A DNA stretch of 64,000 nt, taken from the NCBI GenBank assembly GCA_044442785.1, contig JBISJT010000001.1:212619-276618 (forward strand). The letters run 5' to 3'. This document shows, in pieces, positions 1-8,328 of the stretch. Below the pieces are notes generated by a model. That model was not told the DNA's origin, made no database searches, and saw nothing but the letters and a program-made list of their open reading frames with translations. The stretch comes from Makana argininalis_B (GTDB lineage Bacteria; Pseudomonadota; Gammaproteobacteria; Enterobacterales; Enterobacteriaceae). The first letter of the stretch is position 1, and every line of letters starts with the position of its first letter. A program made the translations under genes and the position numbers.

Positions 1-185
1 CAGTAATAGAAAATATTAAACGTATAAGCAAACCAAGTTTAAGAATATATAAAAAATGTAAAACGTTACCTAAAGTAATTGATGGTATGGGTATAGCGAT
101 TATTTCTACATCACAAGGAATTATGTCTGATAAAAGAGCTAGGGAACTTTTAATAGGTGGTGAAATTATATGTTATGTATCATAA
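1..185 (+). CDS. rpsH: 30S ribosomal protein S8, C-terminal part (cut by window start)
   Basis: S8 binds the central domain of 16S rRNA and is an early small-subunit assembly protein. About 60 residues are readable, starting from base 3. The end contains the conserved GIAIISTSQGIMSDKRAR stretch followed by GGEIICYVS, the characteristic S8 C-terminus that contacts helix 21. The stop is at 183-185. The gene is partial only because the window begins inside it. It lies just ahead of rplF with an AGGAG ribosome-binding site in the 12-base gap, so it belongs to the spc operon. E. coli S8 is 130 residues, so a little over half is missing. Confidence 0.95.
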   Translation, partial: VIENIKRISKPSLRIYKKCKTLPKVIDGMGIAIISTSQGIMSDKRARELLIGGEIICYVS

Positions 186-197
186 TAGGAGAAAAAA

Positions 198-731
198 ATG
201 TCTCGTATTGCTAAAATACCTATTGATATACCATTAGGAGTTAATATTATTTTAAATAAAAAAAAAATTTTAATTAAATATTTGAAAAATAAATTAATCT
301 TAAAGTTAAATAACAATATTAAAATTAATTATTTAGAAAATAAAATTAATGTTTACCCAATAATAAAAAATAAAAAAAATTGGTCCATTGCGGGAACAAC
401 AAGATCAATTTTACAAAATATGATACACGGCATTAAAGTTTGTTTTATTAAAAAATTAAAATTAATTGGTGTTGGTTATAAATCATTAATAAAAAATAAT
501 ATATTAATATTATCTTTAGGTTTTTCTCATAATATAGAATATAAAATACCAATAGATGTTATAATTACATGTCCAACTCAAAATGAAATTATAATAAAAG
601 GATGTAATAAGCAAATAGTTGGACAAGTGGCTGCGAATATAAGATCTTTTAAAAAACCTGAACCTTATAAAGGAAAAGGTATTAGATATATAAATGAAAT
701 TATAAATTTAAAAGATAAGAAAAAAAAATAG
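198..731 (+). CDS. rplF: 50S ribosomal protein L6
   Basis: L6 sits near the factor-binding site of the large subunit and is made of two copies of one fold. The product is 177 residues, the same as E. coli. The start MSRIAKIPIDIP and the C-terminal KPEPYKGKGIRY motif are conserved; the latter is the rRNA-contacting segment. The middle is heavily enriched in Lys, Ile and Asn, as expected from AT pressure, but no deletion is seen. AGGAG lies 7 bases before the ATG. It is in the spc operon between rpsH and rplR. Confidence 0.97.
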   Translation: MSRIAKIPIDIPLGVNIILNKKKILIKYLKNKLILKLNNNIKINYLENKINVYPIIKNKKNWSIAGTTRSILQNMIHGIKVCFIKKLKLIGVGYKSLIKNNILILSLGFSHNIEYKIPIDVIITCPTQNEIIIKGCNKQIVGQVAANIRSFKKPEPYKGKGIRYINEIINLKDKKKK

Positions 732-738
732 GTCAAAA

Positions 739-1092
739 ATGAAAAAAAAAAAAAAACGTTTAAAAAGATCAAAAAAAACCCGTTTAAAAATTAAATTATT
801 AAATTTAACAAAATTAACAATTCATAAAACATCTAAACATATTTATGCTCAAATTATTTCATCAAATAATTCTAAAGTTTTAACATCAGCTTCAACTTTA
901 GAAAAAAATATTAAAAAAACAATAAAAATAACTGGAAATAAAAATGCTGCTAAAAAAATAGGTGAAATAATTGCTAAAAGATCTATTAATAAAAATATTA
1001 AAAAAATATCATTTGATAGATCTGGTTTTAAATATCATGGTAGAATAAAATCTTTAGCAGATTCTGCTCGTAAAAACGGTCTTATTTTTTAA
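739..1092 (+). CDS. rplR: 50S ribosomal protein L18
   Basis: L18 binds 5S rRNA and helps dock it in the large subunit. The product is 117 residues, equal to E. coli. The N-terminal basic tail is followed by the conserved HIYAQIIS strand, and the C-terminus carries FDRSGFKYHGRIKSLADSAR, the 5S-rRNA-binding signature. Odd point: codons 2-6 are five AAA codons, an uninterrupted A15 tract directly after the start codon, in frame here but a likely site of polymerase slippage. The spacing of 7 bases to rplF and 16 to rpsE fits the operon. Confidence 0.97.
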   Translation: MKKKKKRLKRSKKTRLKIKLLNLTKLTIHKTSKHIYAQIISSNNSKVLTSASTLEKNIKKTIKITGNKNAAKKIGEIIAKRSINKNIKKISFDRSGFKYHGRIKSLADSARKNGLIF

Positions 1093-1108
1093 TATTTGGA
1101 ATTATATT

Positions 1109-1612
1109 ATGATATATATAGATAAAAAAATAAATAATATTAAAGAAAAATTAATATCAATAAATAGAGTATCTAAAACAGTAAAAGGTGGTAGAATTTT
1201 TAGTTTTACTGCTCTTACTGCAGTAGGTGATGGTAAAGGGAAAGTAGGGTTCGGATATGGAAAAGCACGTGAAGTTCCATCAGCAATAAAAAAATCAATT
1301 GAAAAAGCAAAAAAAAACATGATAACTATATCAATATATAAAAATACAATTCAATATGCAATTACAGGATTTTATACAAAATCTATAGTTTTCATGAAAC
1401 CAGCTGTTGAAGGAACTGGTATTATAGCAGGTGGAGCTATGAGAGCTATTTTTTGTATGGCAGGAGTTAATAATATTATAGCAAAATCTTATGGATCAAC
1501 TAATCCAATTAATGTAGTAAAAGCAACTATTAATACTTTAAAAAATATGACATCTATTAAGAATATAGCTTATAAACGTGGAAAATCAATTAGAGAAATT
1601 TTAGGTAATTAA
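1109..1612 (+). CDS. rpsE: 30S ribosomal protein S5
   Basis: S5 lies at the mRNA entry side of the small subunit and affects decoding accuracy. The product is 167 residues, as in E. coli. The N-terminal dsRNA-binding-like domain contains RVSKTVKGGRIFSFTALT and VGDGKGKVGFGYGKA, the segment where spectinomycin-resistance and ram mutations map in E. coli. The C-terminal domain has PAVEGTGIIAGGAMRAI. It sits between rplR and rpmD in spc operon order. Confidence 0.97.
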   Translation: MIYIDKKINNIKEKLISINRVSKTVKGGRIFSFTALTAVGDGKGKVGFGYGKAREVPSAIKKSIEKAKKNMITISIYKNTIQYAITGFYTKSIVFMKPAVEGTGIIAGGAMRAIFCMAGVNNIIAKSYGSTNPINVVKATINTLKNMTSIKNIAYKRGKSIREILGN

Positions 1613-1618
1613 TTAATT

Positions 1619-1801
1619 ATGAATAAAAAAAAAATTAAAATAACTCAAATTCGTAGTTCTATAGGAATAATTCCTAAACATAAATTAACTTTAAAAGGGT
1701 TAGGTTTGCGTTATATTGGTCATACAGTAAAAAGAAAAAACATTCCTTCAATAATAGGAATGACAAAATTAATTTATTATATGGTTAATGTAGAGAAATA
1801 A
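1619..1801 (+). CDS. rpmD: 50S ribosomal protein L30
   Basis: L30 is a small large-subunit protein. The 60-residue product contains the family core: ITQIRSSIGIIPKHKLTLKGLGLRYIGHTV, close to E. coli L30 (59 residues). It starts 6 bases after the rpsE stop and ends 3 bases before rplO, consistent with translational coupling in the spc operon. L30 is dispensable in some reduced bacteria, so its retention is informative. Confidence 0.95.
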   Translation: MNKKKIKITQIRSSIGIIPKHKLTLKGLGLRYIGHTVKRKNIPSIIGMTKLIYYMVNVEK

Positions 1802-1804
1802 TAT

Positions 1805-2236
1805 ATGAAATTAAATAATTTGTCATCTAAAGGATCGAAAAAAAAATCCAAAAGAATAGGTAGAGGTATAGGTTCTGGATTTGGTAAAACTTGTGGTAGA
1901 GGTCATAAAGGTCAAAAATCACGTTCTGGTAAATATTTAAATAGATGTTTTGAAGGAGGTCAAACTCCTTTACATCGTAGAATACCAAAATTTGGTTTTA
2001 AATCTATAAAATCTATTTATCATGTAGAAATAAAATTATCAGATTTATTATATATTAAAAATAATTTAATAAATATAAATATTTTAAAAAATAAAAAAAT
2101 TATAAAAAAAAATATAAAATTTGTTAAAATTATAAATTCTGGAGAAATAAATAGACCTGTTATAATTAATGGTATTAGTGTAAGCAAAGGAGCTAAAAAA
2201 CAAATAGAATTAAATGGTGGCAAAATTGAGGAATAA
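1805..2236 (+). CDS. rplO: 50S ribosomal protein L15
   Basis: L15 is a late-assembly large-subunit protein with a long basic N-terminal extension that threads into 23S rRNA. The 143-residue product (E. coli 144) has the typical N-terminus with KKSKRIGRGIGSGFGKTCGR and GGQTPLHRRIPKFGF, then a compact C-terminal domain ending SKGAKKQIELNGGKIEE. It sits between rpmD and secY, where E. coli has it. Confidence 0.97.
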   Translation: MKLNNLSSKGSKKKSKRIGRGIGSGFGKTCGRGHKGQKSRSGKYLNRCFEGGQTPLHRRIPKFGFKSIKSIYHVEIKLSDLLYIKNNLININILKNKKIIKKNIKFVKIINSGEINRPVIINGISVSKGAKKQIELNGGKIEE

Positions 2237-2242
2237 ATAAAT

Positions 2243-3577
2243 ATGTATAAAAAAAGAAAATTAAAATATATAAATTCTAAAATAGGTTTTCATGAATTAA
2301 AAAAAAGAATTATATTTGTTATAATATCATTAGTTATATTAAGAATAGGGTCTTGTATTCAAATACCTTTTATTAATATAAATATTTTTAAAAAAATAAT
2401 AAATAATAATAATAATTTCATAATTAACATGTTTAATATATTTTCAGGTGGTTCTTTAAATCATGCTTCTATTTTTTCTTTAGGTGTTATGCCATATATT
2501 TCATCATCAATGATTATTCAATTAATAACCAAATTAAATAAAAATTATTTTGAAAATAAAATAAATTTTCAAAATAATAAACATCAAATAAATAAATATA
2601 TATTGTATGGATCTTTTATTATATCTATAATTCAATCATTAATAACAGTTATTGGTTTTAATAATTTATATAAAACAAATAAATATATAACAAACTCAAT
2701 ATATTTAATATTTTTTATTACTACAGTAATAAGCCTAACATTAGGTACTATGTTATTAATATGGATTGGAAATAAAATAACAAAAAAAGGAATAGGTAAT
2801 GGTATTTCATTCATAATTTTTACAGGAATAATATCTGAATTGTACTTTACTTATATTAAGTTAATTAATAAAATTCATAAAGGTGATATTACATATATAA
2901 TGTTAATTTTTATTATTTTTTTACTTTTTTCTATTATTTTTTTTATAGTTTTAATAGAAAGTGGTCAAAGACAAATATTAATTAATTATCCAAATCATCA
3001 AGGAAGAAAATTTTTTACTTCTGAAAATACATATTTACCATTAAAATTTAATATGAATGGTGTTATTACTACTGTTTTTTCTTCTAATTTAATTACTATT
3101 ATTTTTACAATAATAACATGGATTAAAAATCAATATAAATTAAATTGTATAAGTTTTATTTTAAAATATTTTAAACCAGGAAATATAATTTATACAATAA
3201 TATATTTTTATATTATTAAGTTTTTTTGTTTTTTTTATTCAAAATTTATATTTGATTCAAAAGAACTTTCAGATAATATTAAAAAATCAGGAGCTTTTAT
3301 AACAGGAATAAGACCAGGGTTAAATACAGAAAATTATATACTAAAAATATATAATAAAATTACATTTATAGGATCTATATATGTTACTTTTATTTGTTTA
3401 ATTATGGAAATTATAAATAAAATAATTAATTTTAAAATTAACTGTAGTGGTACATCTTTATTAATTATAGTTGTTGTTATAATAGATTTTATAAATCAAA
3501 TAAATACAATTATGATGTCCAGCAAATATAAAGAAATAATAAAAAAAATAGAAACTAAAAAAAAAATATTTTATTAA
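2243..3577 (+). CDS. secY: Protein translocase channel SecY
   Basis: SecY is the pore of the SecYEG channel in the inner membrane and works with the SecA motor, also encoded here at 9769. The 444-residue product (E. coli 443) shows about ten hydrophobic membrane segments. Recognisable pieces are the N-terminal ELKKRIIFVIISLVILRIG, the plug/second-helix area NIFSGGSLNHASIFSLGVMPYISSSMI, and the loop GQRQILINYPNHQGR in the cytoplasmic region that contacts SecA and ribosomes. The start is 6 bases after rplO. It is the last large gene of the spc operon. Confidence 0.97.
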   Translation: MYKKRKLKYINSKIGFHELKKRIIFVIISLVILRIGSCIQIPFININIFKKIINNNNNFIINMFNIFSGGSLNHASIFSLGVMPYISSSMIIQLITKLNKNYFENKINFQNNKHQINKYILYGSFIISIIQSLITVIGFNNLYKTNKYITNSIYLIFFITTVISLTLGTMLLIWIGNKITKKGIGNGISFIIFTGIISELYFTYIKLINKIHKGDITYIMLIFIIFLLFSIIFFIVLIESGQRQILINYPNHQGRKFFTSENTYLPLKFNMNGVITTVFSSNLITIIFTIITWIKNQYKLNCISFILKYFKPGNIIYTIIYFYIIKFFCFFYSKFIFDSKELSDNIKKSGAFITGIRPGLNTENYILKIYNKITFIGSIYVTFICLIMEIINKIINFKINCSGTSLLIIVVVIIDFINQINTIMMSSKYKEIIKKIETKKKIFY

Positions 3578-3607
3578 AAATTTTTTAAAATAAAAAAAGA
3601 GAATAAT

Positions 3608-3724
3608 ATGAAAGTTCGTGCTTCAGTGAAAAAATTATGCAGAAATTGTAAAATTGTAAAAAGAAAAAAAATTATTAGAATAATATGTAATGTATATTCT
3701 AAACATAAACAACGTCAAGGATAA
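3608..3724 (+). CDS. rpmJ: 50S ribosomal protein L36
   Basis: This short ORF encodes 38 residues beginning MKVRASVKKLCRNC and ending YSKHKQRQG, exactly the length of E. coli L36. The Cys and His residues of its zinc ribbon are present: CxxC near the start, a third Cys and the His in KHKQR. It lies between secY and rpsM, the standard position at the end of the spc operon. An AGAG-type ribosome-binding site precedes the ATG. Confidence 0.95.
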   Translation: MKVRASVKKLCRNCKIVKRKKIIRIICNVYSKHKQRQG

Positions 3725-3760
3725 ATATTAATTTTTTGAATAAATTGGAGAAATAAATTT

Positions 3761-4114
3761 ATGCGTATAGCAGGTATAAATATTCCTGATAAAAAAAATA
3801 CTGTAATTGCATTAACATATATTTATGGTATTGGAATATCTAGATCTAAATATATTTGTTTTATTTCATCTGTTCCTGAAAATATTAATATATGTAAATT
3901 ATCTAAAGAATGTATAAAGAATTTACATAAATCTATATCTAAATTTATTATAGAAGGAGATCTTCGTCGTGAAATTAATATAAGTATAAAAAGATTAATA
4001 GATTTTTCAAGTTATAGGGGATTAAGACATCGTAAAAAACTTCCAGTAAGAGGTCAAAGAACCAAAACAAACGCTAGGACACGTAAAGGTCCACGTAAAC
4101 CTATTAAAAAATAA
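3761..4114 (+). CDS. rpsM: 30S ribosomal protein S13
   Basis: S13 is in the small-subunit head and forms intersubunit bridges and P-site tRNA contacts. The 117-residue product (E. coli 118) begins MRIAGINIPD and has the C-terminal tail motif RGLRHRKKLPVRGQRTKTNA followed by RTRKGPRK. It opens the alpha operon. The ribosome-binding site is GGAG about 11 bases before the ATG. Confidence 0.97.
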   Translation: MRIAGINIPDKKNTVIALTYIYGIGISRSKYICFISSVPENINICKLSKECIKNLHKSISKFIIEGDLRREINISIKRLIDFSSYRGLRHRKKLPVRGQRTKTNARTRKGPRKPIKK

Positions 4115-4132
4115 TTTAGGAGAAAATGTAAA

Positions 4133-4522
4133 ATGATTAAAAAAAAAAATAAATTACGTAAAAAAAATAAAAAACAGATTTTAGATGGAATAGTTTATAT
4201 TAATTCATCTTTTAATAATACTATAGTTAGTATAACTGACATACATGGTAATTCTTTAGGTTGGTCAACTGCTGGATGTTGTGGTTTTCGGGGTTCTAAA
4301 AAATCAACTCCTTTTGCAGCTCAAGTTGCAGCTGAAAAATGTTCTGAAAAAATTAAAGAATATGGAATTAAAAATATTAAAATAATGATAAAAGGACCTG
4401 GTCCTGGAAGAGAATCAAGTATAAGAGCTCTTCATAATGCAGGATTTAATATTACTAATATTATTGATGTAACTCCTATACCACATAATGGATGTCGTCC
4501 CCCTAAAAAAAGAAGAGTGTAA
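4133..4522 (+). CDS. rpsK: 30S ribosomal protein S11
   Basis: S11 lies on the platform of the small subunit near the E site. The product is 129 residues, the same as E. coli. Conserved stretches are HINSSFNNTIVSITD-like near residue 25, GFRGSKKSTPFAAQVAAE, IKGPGPGRESSIRAL and the C-terminal DVTPIPHNGCRPPKKRRV. It is in alpha operon order between rpsM and rpsD, with a GGAG ribosome-binding site. Confidence 0.97.
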   Translation: MIKKKNKLRKKNKKQILDGIVYINSSFNNTIVSITDIHGNSLGWSTAGCCGFRGSKKSTPFAAQVAAEKCSEKIKEYGIKNIKIMIKGPGPGRESSIRALHNAGFNITNIIDVTPIPHNGCRPPKKRRV

Positions 4523-4549
4523 ATTTATATAAAAATAAAGGATAATATT

Positions 4550-5173
4550 ATGTCTAAATATATAGGACCTAAACTTAAATTAAGTCGTCGTGAAGGTATT
4601 GATTTATTTTTAAAATCTGGATGTCGTTCTATAGAATCAAAATGTAAAATAGAAAAACTTCCAGGTCATTTTGGCAAAAAAAAAAATAGATTATCAGATT
4701 ATGGGATTCAACTAAGAGAAAAACAAAAAGTTAAACGTATATATGGAATATTAGAACGTCAATTTCGTAATTATTACTATAAATCTATAAGATTAAAAGG
4801 AAATACAGGTGAAAATTTACTTAAATTATTAGAATCAAGATTAGATAATGTAGTATATCGAATGGGATTTGGATCAACAAGATCAGAATCTAGACAATTA
4901 GTTAATCATAAATCAATTACAGTAAATAAAAATATTGTTAATATTGCATCATATCAAGTAAAAATAAATGATATTATAGGAATTAAAGATAAATCTAAAA
5001 ATCAATTACGTATAAAATTATCATTAGAATTATCTAAACATAATAGAGAAAAAATAAGTTGGATAGAAGTTAATATTAAAAAAATGGAAGGTATATTTAA
5101 ATTTATACCAGAACGTAATCTTTTATATAAAGATATTAATGAACAATTAATAATTGAATTATATTCAAAATAA
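4550..5173 (+). CDS. rpsD: 30S ribosomal protein S4
   Basis: S4 nucleates assembly of the 16S 5' domain. In E. coli it is also the translational repressor of the alpha operon. The 207-residue product (E. coli 206) begins MSKYIGPKLKLSRREG and carries the S4 RNA-binding domain LESRLDNVVYRMGFGSTRSE followed by RQLVNHKSITVN. Whether it still represses the operon cannot be told; I did not recognise the E. coli pseudoknot target near rpsM. Confidence 0.97.
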   Translation: MSKYIGPKLKLSRREGIDLFLKSGCRSIESKCKIEKLPGHFGKKKNRLSDYGIQLREKQKVKRIYGILERQFRNYYYKSIRLKGNTGENLLKLLESRLDNVVYRMGFGSTRSESRQLVNHKSITVNKNIVNIASYQVKINDIIGIKDKSKNQLRIKLSLELSKHNREKISWIEVNIKKMEGIFKFIPERNLLYKDINEQLIIELYSK

Positions 5174-5199
5174 ATTAATTAATTAATAAGTGATAAATA

Positions 5200-6186
5200 A
5201 TGAATAAAAATAATAATATAAAAATAAAACCAAAAATAGTAGAAATAAAAAAAATAAATTCAAAACATTCAAAAATAATATTAGAACCTTTAGAACGGGG
5301 ATTTGGTCATACTTTAGGTAATGCATTACGTAGAATTCTTTTATCATCAATATCTGGATGTTGTGTTACAGAATTTGAAATTGAAGGGGTTTTACATGAA
5401 TTTAGTACTAAAAAAGGTATAAAAGAAGACATTTTAGAAATTATTTTAAATTTAAAAAAATTAGCAATAAAAATATATCATAAAAATAATGTTGATTTAA
5501 CATTAAATAAATATGGAATTGTAAAAGTTAGAGCATCTGATATTATTCATGATTCTAATGTAAAAATAATAAATCCTAATCATATCATATGTGAAATGAC
5601 TGGTAAAGATTCATATCTTAATATGAAAATGAAAGCTCAAAAAGGTGTAGGTTATATACCTGCTTATAGTAGAATAAATAAAGAAGAAAATAGACCTATA
5701 GGTAGAATTCTTATAGATGCATGTTATAATCCTATAGAACGTATATCATATAATGTAGAAACAACACGTGTAGAAGGTAGAACTGATTTAGATAGACTTA
5801 TTATTGAAATAGAAACAAACGGTACAATTAAACCTGAAAAAGCTATAAAAAAAGCAGCAAAAATATTATTTAATCAATTAAAATATTTTATAAATTTTGA
5901 TGATATGAAGAATAAAAAAATAAAAGAAATAAAACCAAAATTTGATCCTATATTTCTTAAATTAGTTGATGATTTAGAACTTACTGTAAGATCTGCTAAT
6001 TGTTTAAAAGCAGAATCTATTAGATATATAGGTGAATTAGTACAACGTACAGAAATGGATTTATTAAAAACACCAAATTTAGGTAAAAAATCACTTACTG
6101 AAATTAAAAATGTTCTTTTATCTCGTGGTTTATCATTAGGAATGATTTTAGATAATTGGTCAATTAATTTAATTAAGAAAAAATAA
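5200..6186 (+). CDS. rpoA: RNA polymerase alpha subunit
   Basis: Alpha dimerises to scaffold RNA polymerase and its C-terminal domain binds promoter UP elements. The 328-residue product (E. coli 329) has the N-terminal assembly domain with LEPLERGFGHTLGNALRRIL and, after a linker near residue 235, a full C-terminal domain with ELTVRSANCLKAESI. The Arg of VRSANCLK that contacts DNA in E. coli (R265) is present, so UP-element reading is probably retained. It is the fourth gene of the alpha operon, before rplQ. Confidence 0.97.
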   Translation: MNKNNNIKIKPKIVEIKKINSKHSKIILEPLERGFGHTLGNALRRILLSSISGCCVTEFEIEGVLHEFSTKKGIKEDILEIILNLKKLAIKIYHKNNVDLTLNKYGIVKVRASDIIHDSNVKIINPNHIICEMTGKDSYLNMKMKAQKGVGYIPAYSRINKEENRPIGRILIDACYNPIERISYNVETTRVEGRTDLDRLIIEIETNGTIKPEKAIKKAAKILFNQLKYFINFDDMKNKKIKEIKPKFDPIFLKLVDDLELTVRSANCLKAESIRYIGELVQRTEMDLLKTPNLGKKSLTEIKNVLLSRGLSLGMILDNWSINLIKKK

Positions 6187-6224
6187 TTAATTATTAATAT
6201 ATTTTTTTAAAAAGGATTATATAA

Positions 6225-6611
6225 TTGAGACATTTAAAAAAAGGTAGAAAATTAAACAGAAATTCAAGTCATAGAAATGCTATGTTTAAAAATATGTCTA
6301 ATTCTTTAATAAGATATGAAATACTTAAAACTACTTTGAATAAAGCAAAAGAATTAAGAAGATATATTGAACCAATAATAAATATTTCTAAAAAGGATAA
6401 TGTTGCGAAAAGACGAATTATATTTTCAAAATTAAGAAACAATAAAATAATTTCTAAATTATTTAATGAAATAGGTCCACGTCTTATAAATCACAAAGGA
6501 GGGTATACTAGAATTTATAAATGTGGATTTAGAAAAGGTGATAATGCACCAATGTCTTATATTGAAATTGTAGATCGTGATTCTAAAAATTTTAATTTAA
6601 AAAAATATTAA
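6225..6611 (+). CDS. rplQ: 50S ribosomal protein L17 (TTG start)
   Basis: L17 is a large-subunit protein near the exit tunnel. The 128-residue product (E. coli 127) begins with the canonical MRHLKKGRKLNRNSSHRNAM. No ATG is available at the conserved start; the first codon is TTG, preceded by an AAGGA ribosome-binding site about 9 bases upstream. It closes the alpha operon. Its stop codon overlaps the end of rpoH on the opposite strand by 4 bases, so both ends are packed with no terminator between them. Confidence 0.96.
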   Translation: MRHLKKGRKLNRNSSHRNAMFKNMSNSLIRYEILKTTLNKAKELRRYIEPIINISKKDNVAKRRIIFSKLRNNKIISKLFNEIGPRLINHKGGYTRIYKCGFRKGDNAPMSYIEIVDRDSKNFNLKKY

Positions 6612-7480
6612 TTTTTAATATCTAATATAGATTCTTTCATTTTTTTCATTGCACTTTTTTCTAATTGACGAATTCTTTCAGCTGAAATTCCATATTTATT
6701 TGCTAATTTTTGTAAAGTTATTTTATTATTGTCGTTTAACCATCTAGATTTAATAATATCTTTACTTCTTTTATCTAAAATACTTAATGCTATATTTATT
6801 TTATTAAAAGTAATTTGATAATATTTATCTTTTATTAAAGAATTTGCAAAATTAGATTTTTTATCACAAATATAAACTATAGGATATAATGAATTTATTT
6901 CTTTATTTTTATTTTCTACATCTATAAAAATTGGATCAAATGTAATATCTTTTGCTGACATACGTGATTCCATTTCTATTACATCTTTAATTTTAACATC
7001 TAATTTTTTAGATATCATTTTGATTTCGTTTTTATTAAACCATTTTAAATTTTTTTTATTTTTTCTTAAATTAAAAAATAATTTTTTTTGTGATTTTGTT
7101 GTTGCTACTTTTACAATACGCCAATTACGAATAACATATTCATGAATTTCTGCTTTAATCCAATGTATTGCAAATGAAACTAAACGAACACCTAAATTAG
7201 GATTAAATCTTCTTACTGCTTTCATAAGTCCTATATTTCCTTCTTGTATAAGATCGTATTGATTAATACCATATCCTAAATAACTTCTAGCTATTTTAAT
7301 AACAAACCTTATATGAGATAAAATTAAATTTTTAGCAGATTCTAAATCATTATTATAAAAAAATTTTTTTGAAAAATATTTTTCTTCTTGTTCGGTTAAA
7401 ATGGGATACAAACTAGCTATCTTAAAATAAGATTTTAAGTTTTTGTTAAAATAATTAAATTTTTTTATATTTTTTATCAT
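6608..7480 (-). CDS. rpoH: RNA polymerase sigma-32 (heat-shock sigma factor)
   Basis: Sigma-32 directs RNA polymerase to heat-shock promoters. The 290-residue product (E. coli 284) has region 2 with DLIQEGNIGLMKAVRRFNP and FAIHWIKAEIHEYVIRNWRI, the sigma-32-specific RpoH box (KSQKKLFFNLRK, then MESRMSAKDITFD), and region 4 with a helix-turn-helix, TLQKLANKYGISAERIRQLE. The RpoH box separates it from sigma-70. E. coli has ftsYEX upstream; here rsmD follows directly, divergently. Keeping two sigma factors (rpoD is at 33236) means that a minimal heat-shock switch survives. Confidence 0.96.
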   Translation of the reverse strand: MIKNIKKFNYFNKNLKSYFKIASLYPILTEQEEKYFSKKFFYNNDLESAKNLILSHIRFVIKIARSYLGYGINQYDLIQEGNIGLMKAVRRFNPNLGVRLVSFAIHWIKAEIHEYVIRNWRIVKVATTKSQKKLFFNLRKNKKNLKWFNKNEIKMISKKLDVKIKDVIEMESRMSAKDITFDPIFIDVENKNKEINSLYPIVYICDKKSNFANSLIKDKYYQITFNKINIALSILDKRSKDIIKSRWLNDNNKITLQKLANKYGISAERIRQLEKSAMKKMKESILDIKN

Positions 7481-7687
7481 TTATAACCTTTTTAAAATAG
7501 ATAATATTTAATATATTTAAAAAAATAATTTTTAAATTTCATTTAATTATATTATTAATAATTTATTTTATATATTTAAATATATTTTTAAATTTATTTA
7601 AACAATTATATTAATAATTAAATATACTTGTTAAAATAAATTATTCATATTATTTTAATTAAAAAAAATAAAATTATAAATATAAAT

Positions 7688-8248
7688 ATGTACAAAGTTA
7701 AAATTATTATCTCAAGTGGATATTTAAAAAATAAAAAAATAATTTTTAATTTAAAATCTAGTTTAAGACCTACAAAAAATATTGTTAAAAAAACATTATT
7801 TAATTGGATATCTGATATAATAATAGGCTCAAGATGTTTAGATTGTTTTTCAGGAAGTGGATCATTAGGATTTGAATCTATTTCTAGAAGATCTAATAGT
7901 GTTACATTTTTAGAAAAAAATAAAAATACAGCTATTGAATTAAAATATAATTTAAGAAGACTTAAAATAAATAATGCAATTGTAATTAATACGGATACCA
8001 TTAAATGGTTAAAAAAAAATAAAAATATATATAATATTATATATATAGATCCACCTTATAAAAAAGATATGATTTTTAAAACAATTTATTTATTAATAAA
8101 AAATTTTTGTATTAATTATAATTCATTTATATATATAGAATCAGAAAAAGAAAATTTATATTCTATTATTCCTAATAATTGGTTTATTTATAGAAGAAAG
8201 ATTACAGGAAATACAATATATTTATTATATAAATGCAATTTATTTTAA
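7688..8248 (+). CDS. rsmD: 16S rRNA (guanine-966 N2) methyltransferase
   Basis: RsmD methylates G966 of 16S rRNA using S-adenosylmethionine. The 186-residue product (E. coli 198) shows the SAM-binding motif CLDCFSGSGSLGFESISRR near residue 55 and the catalytic DPPY of amino-methyltransferases in IIYIDPPYK. The N-terminal segment LRPTKNIVKKTLFNWI is also family typical. In E. coli rsmD is divergent from ftsY; here the gene keeps its orientation relative to rpoH but ftsY, ftsE and ftsX between them are gone. No clear ribosome-binding site is seen. Confidence 0.93.
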   Translation: MYKVKIIISSGYLKNKKIIFNLKSSLRPTKNIVKKTLFNWISDIIIGSRCLDCFSGSGSLGFESISRRSNSVTFLEKNKNTAIELKYNLRRLKINNAIVINTDTIKWLKKNKNIYNIIYIDPPYKKDMIFKTIYLLIKNFCINYNSFIYIESEKENLYSIIPNNWFIYRRKITGNTIYLLYKCNLF

Positions 8249-8328
8249 ATAAATAAAATTAAATTTAAAATATTTGTTAAATTAATAATATTTATAAAAA
8301 TTAAAATACAAATTTTATATATAAAAAA

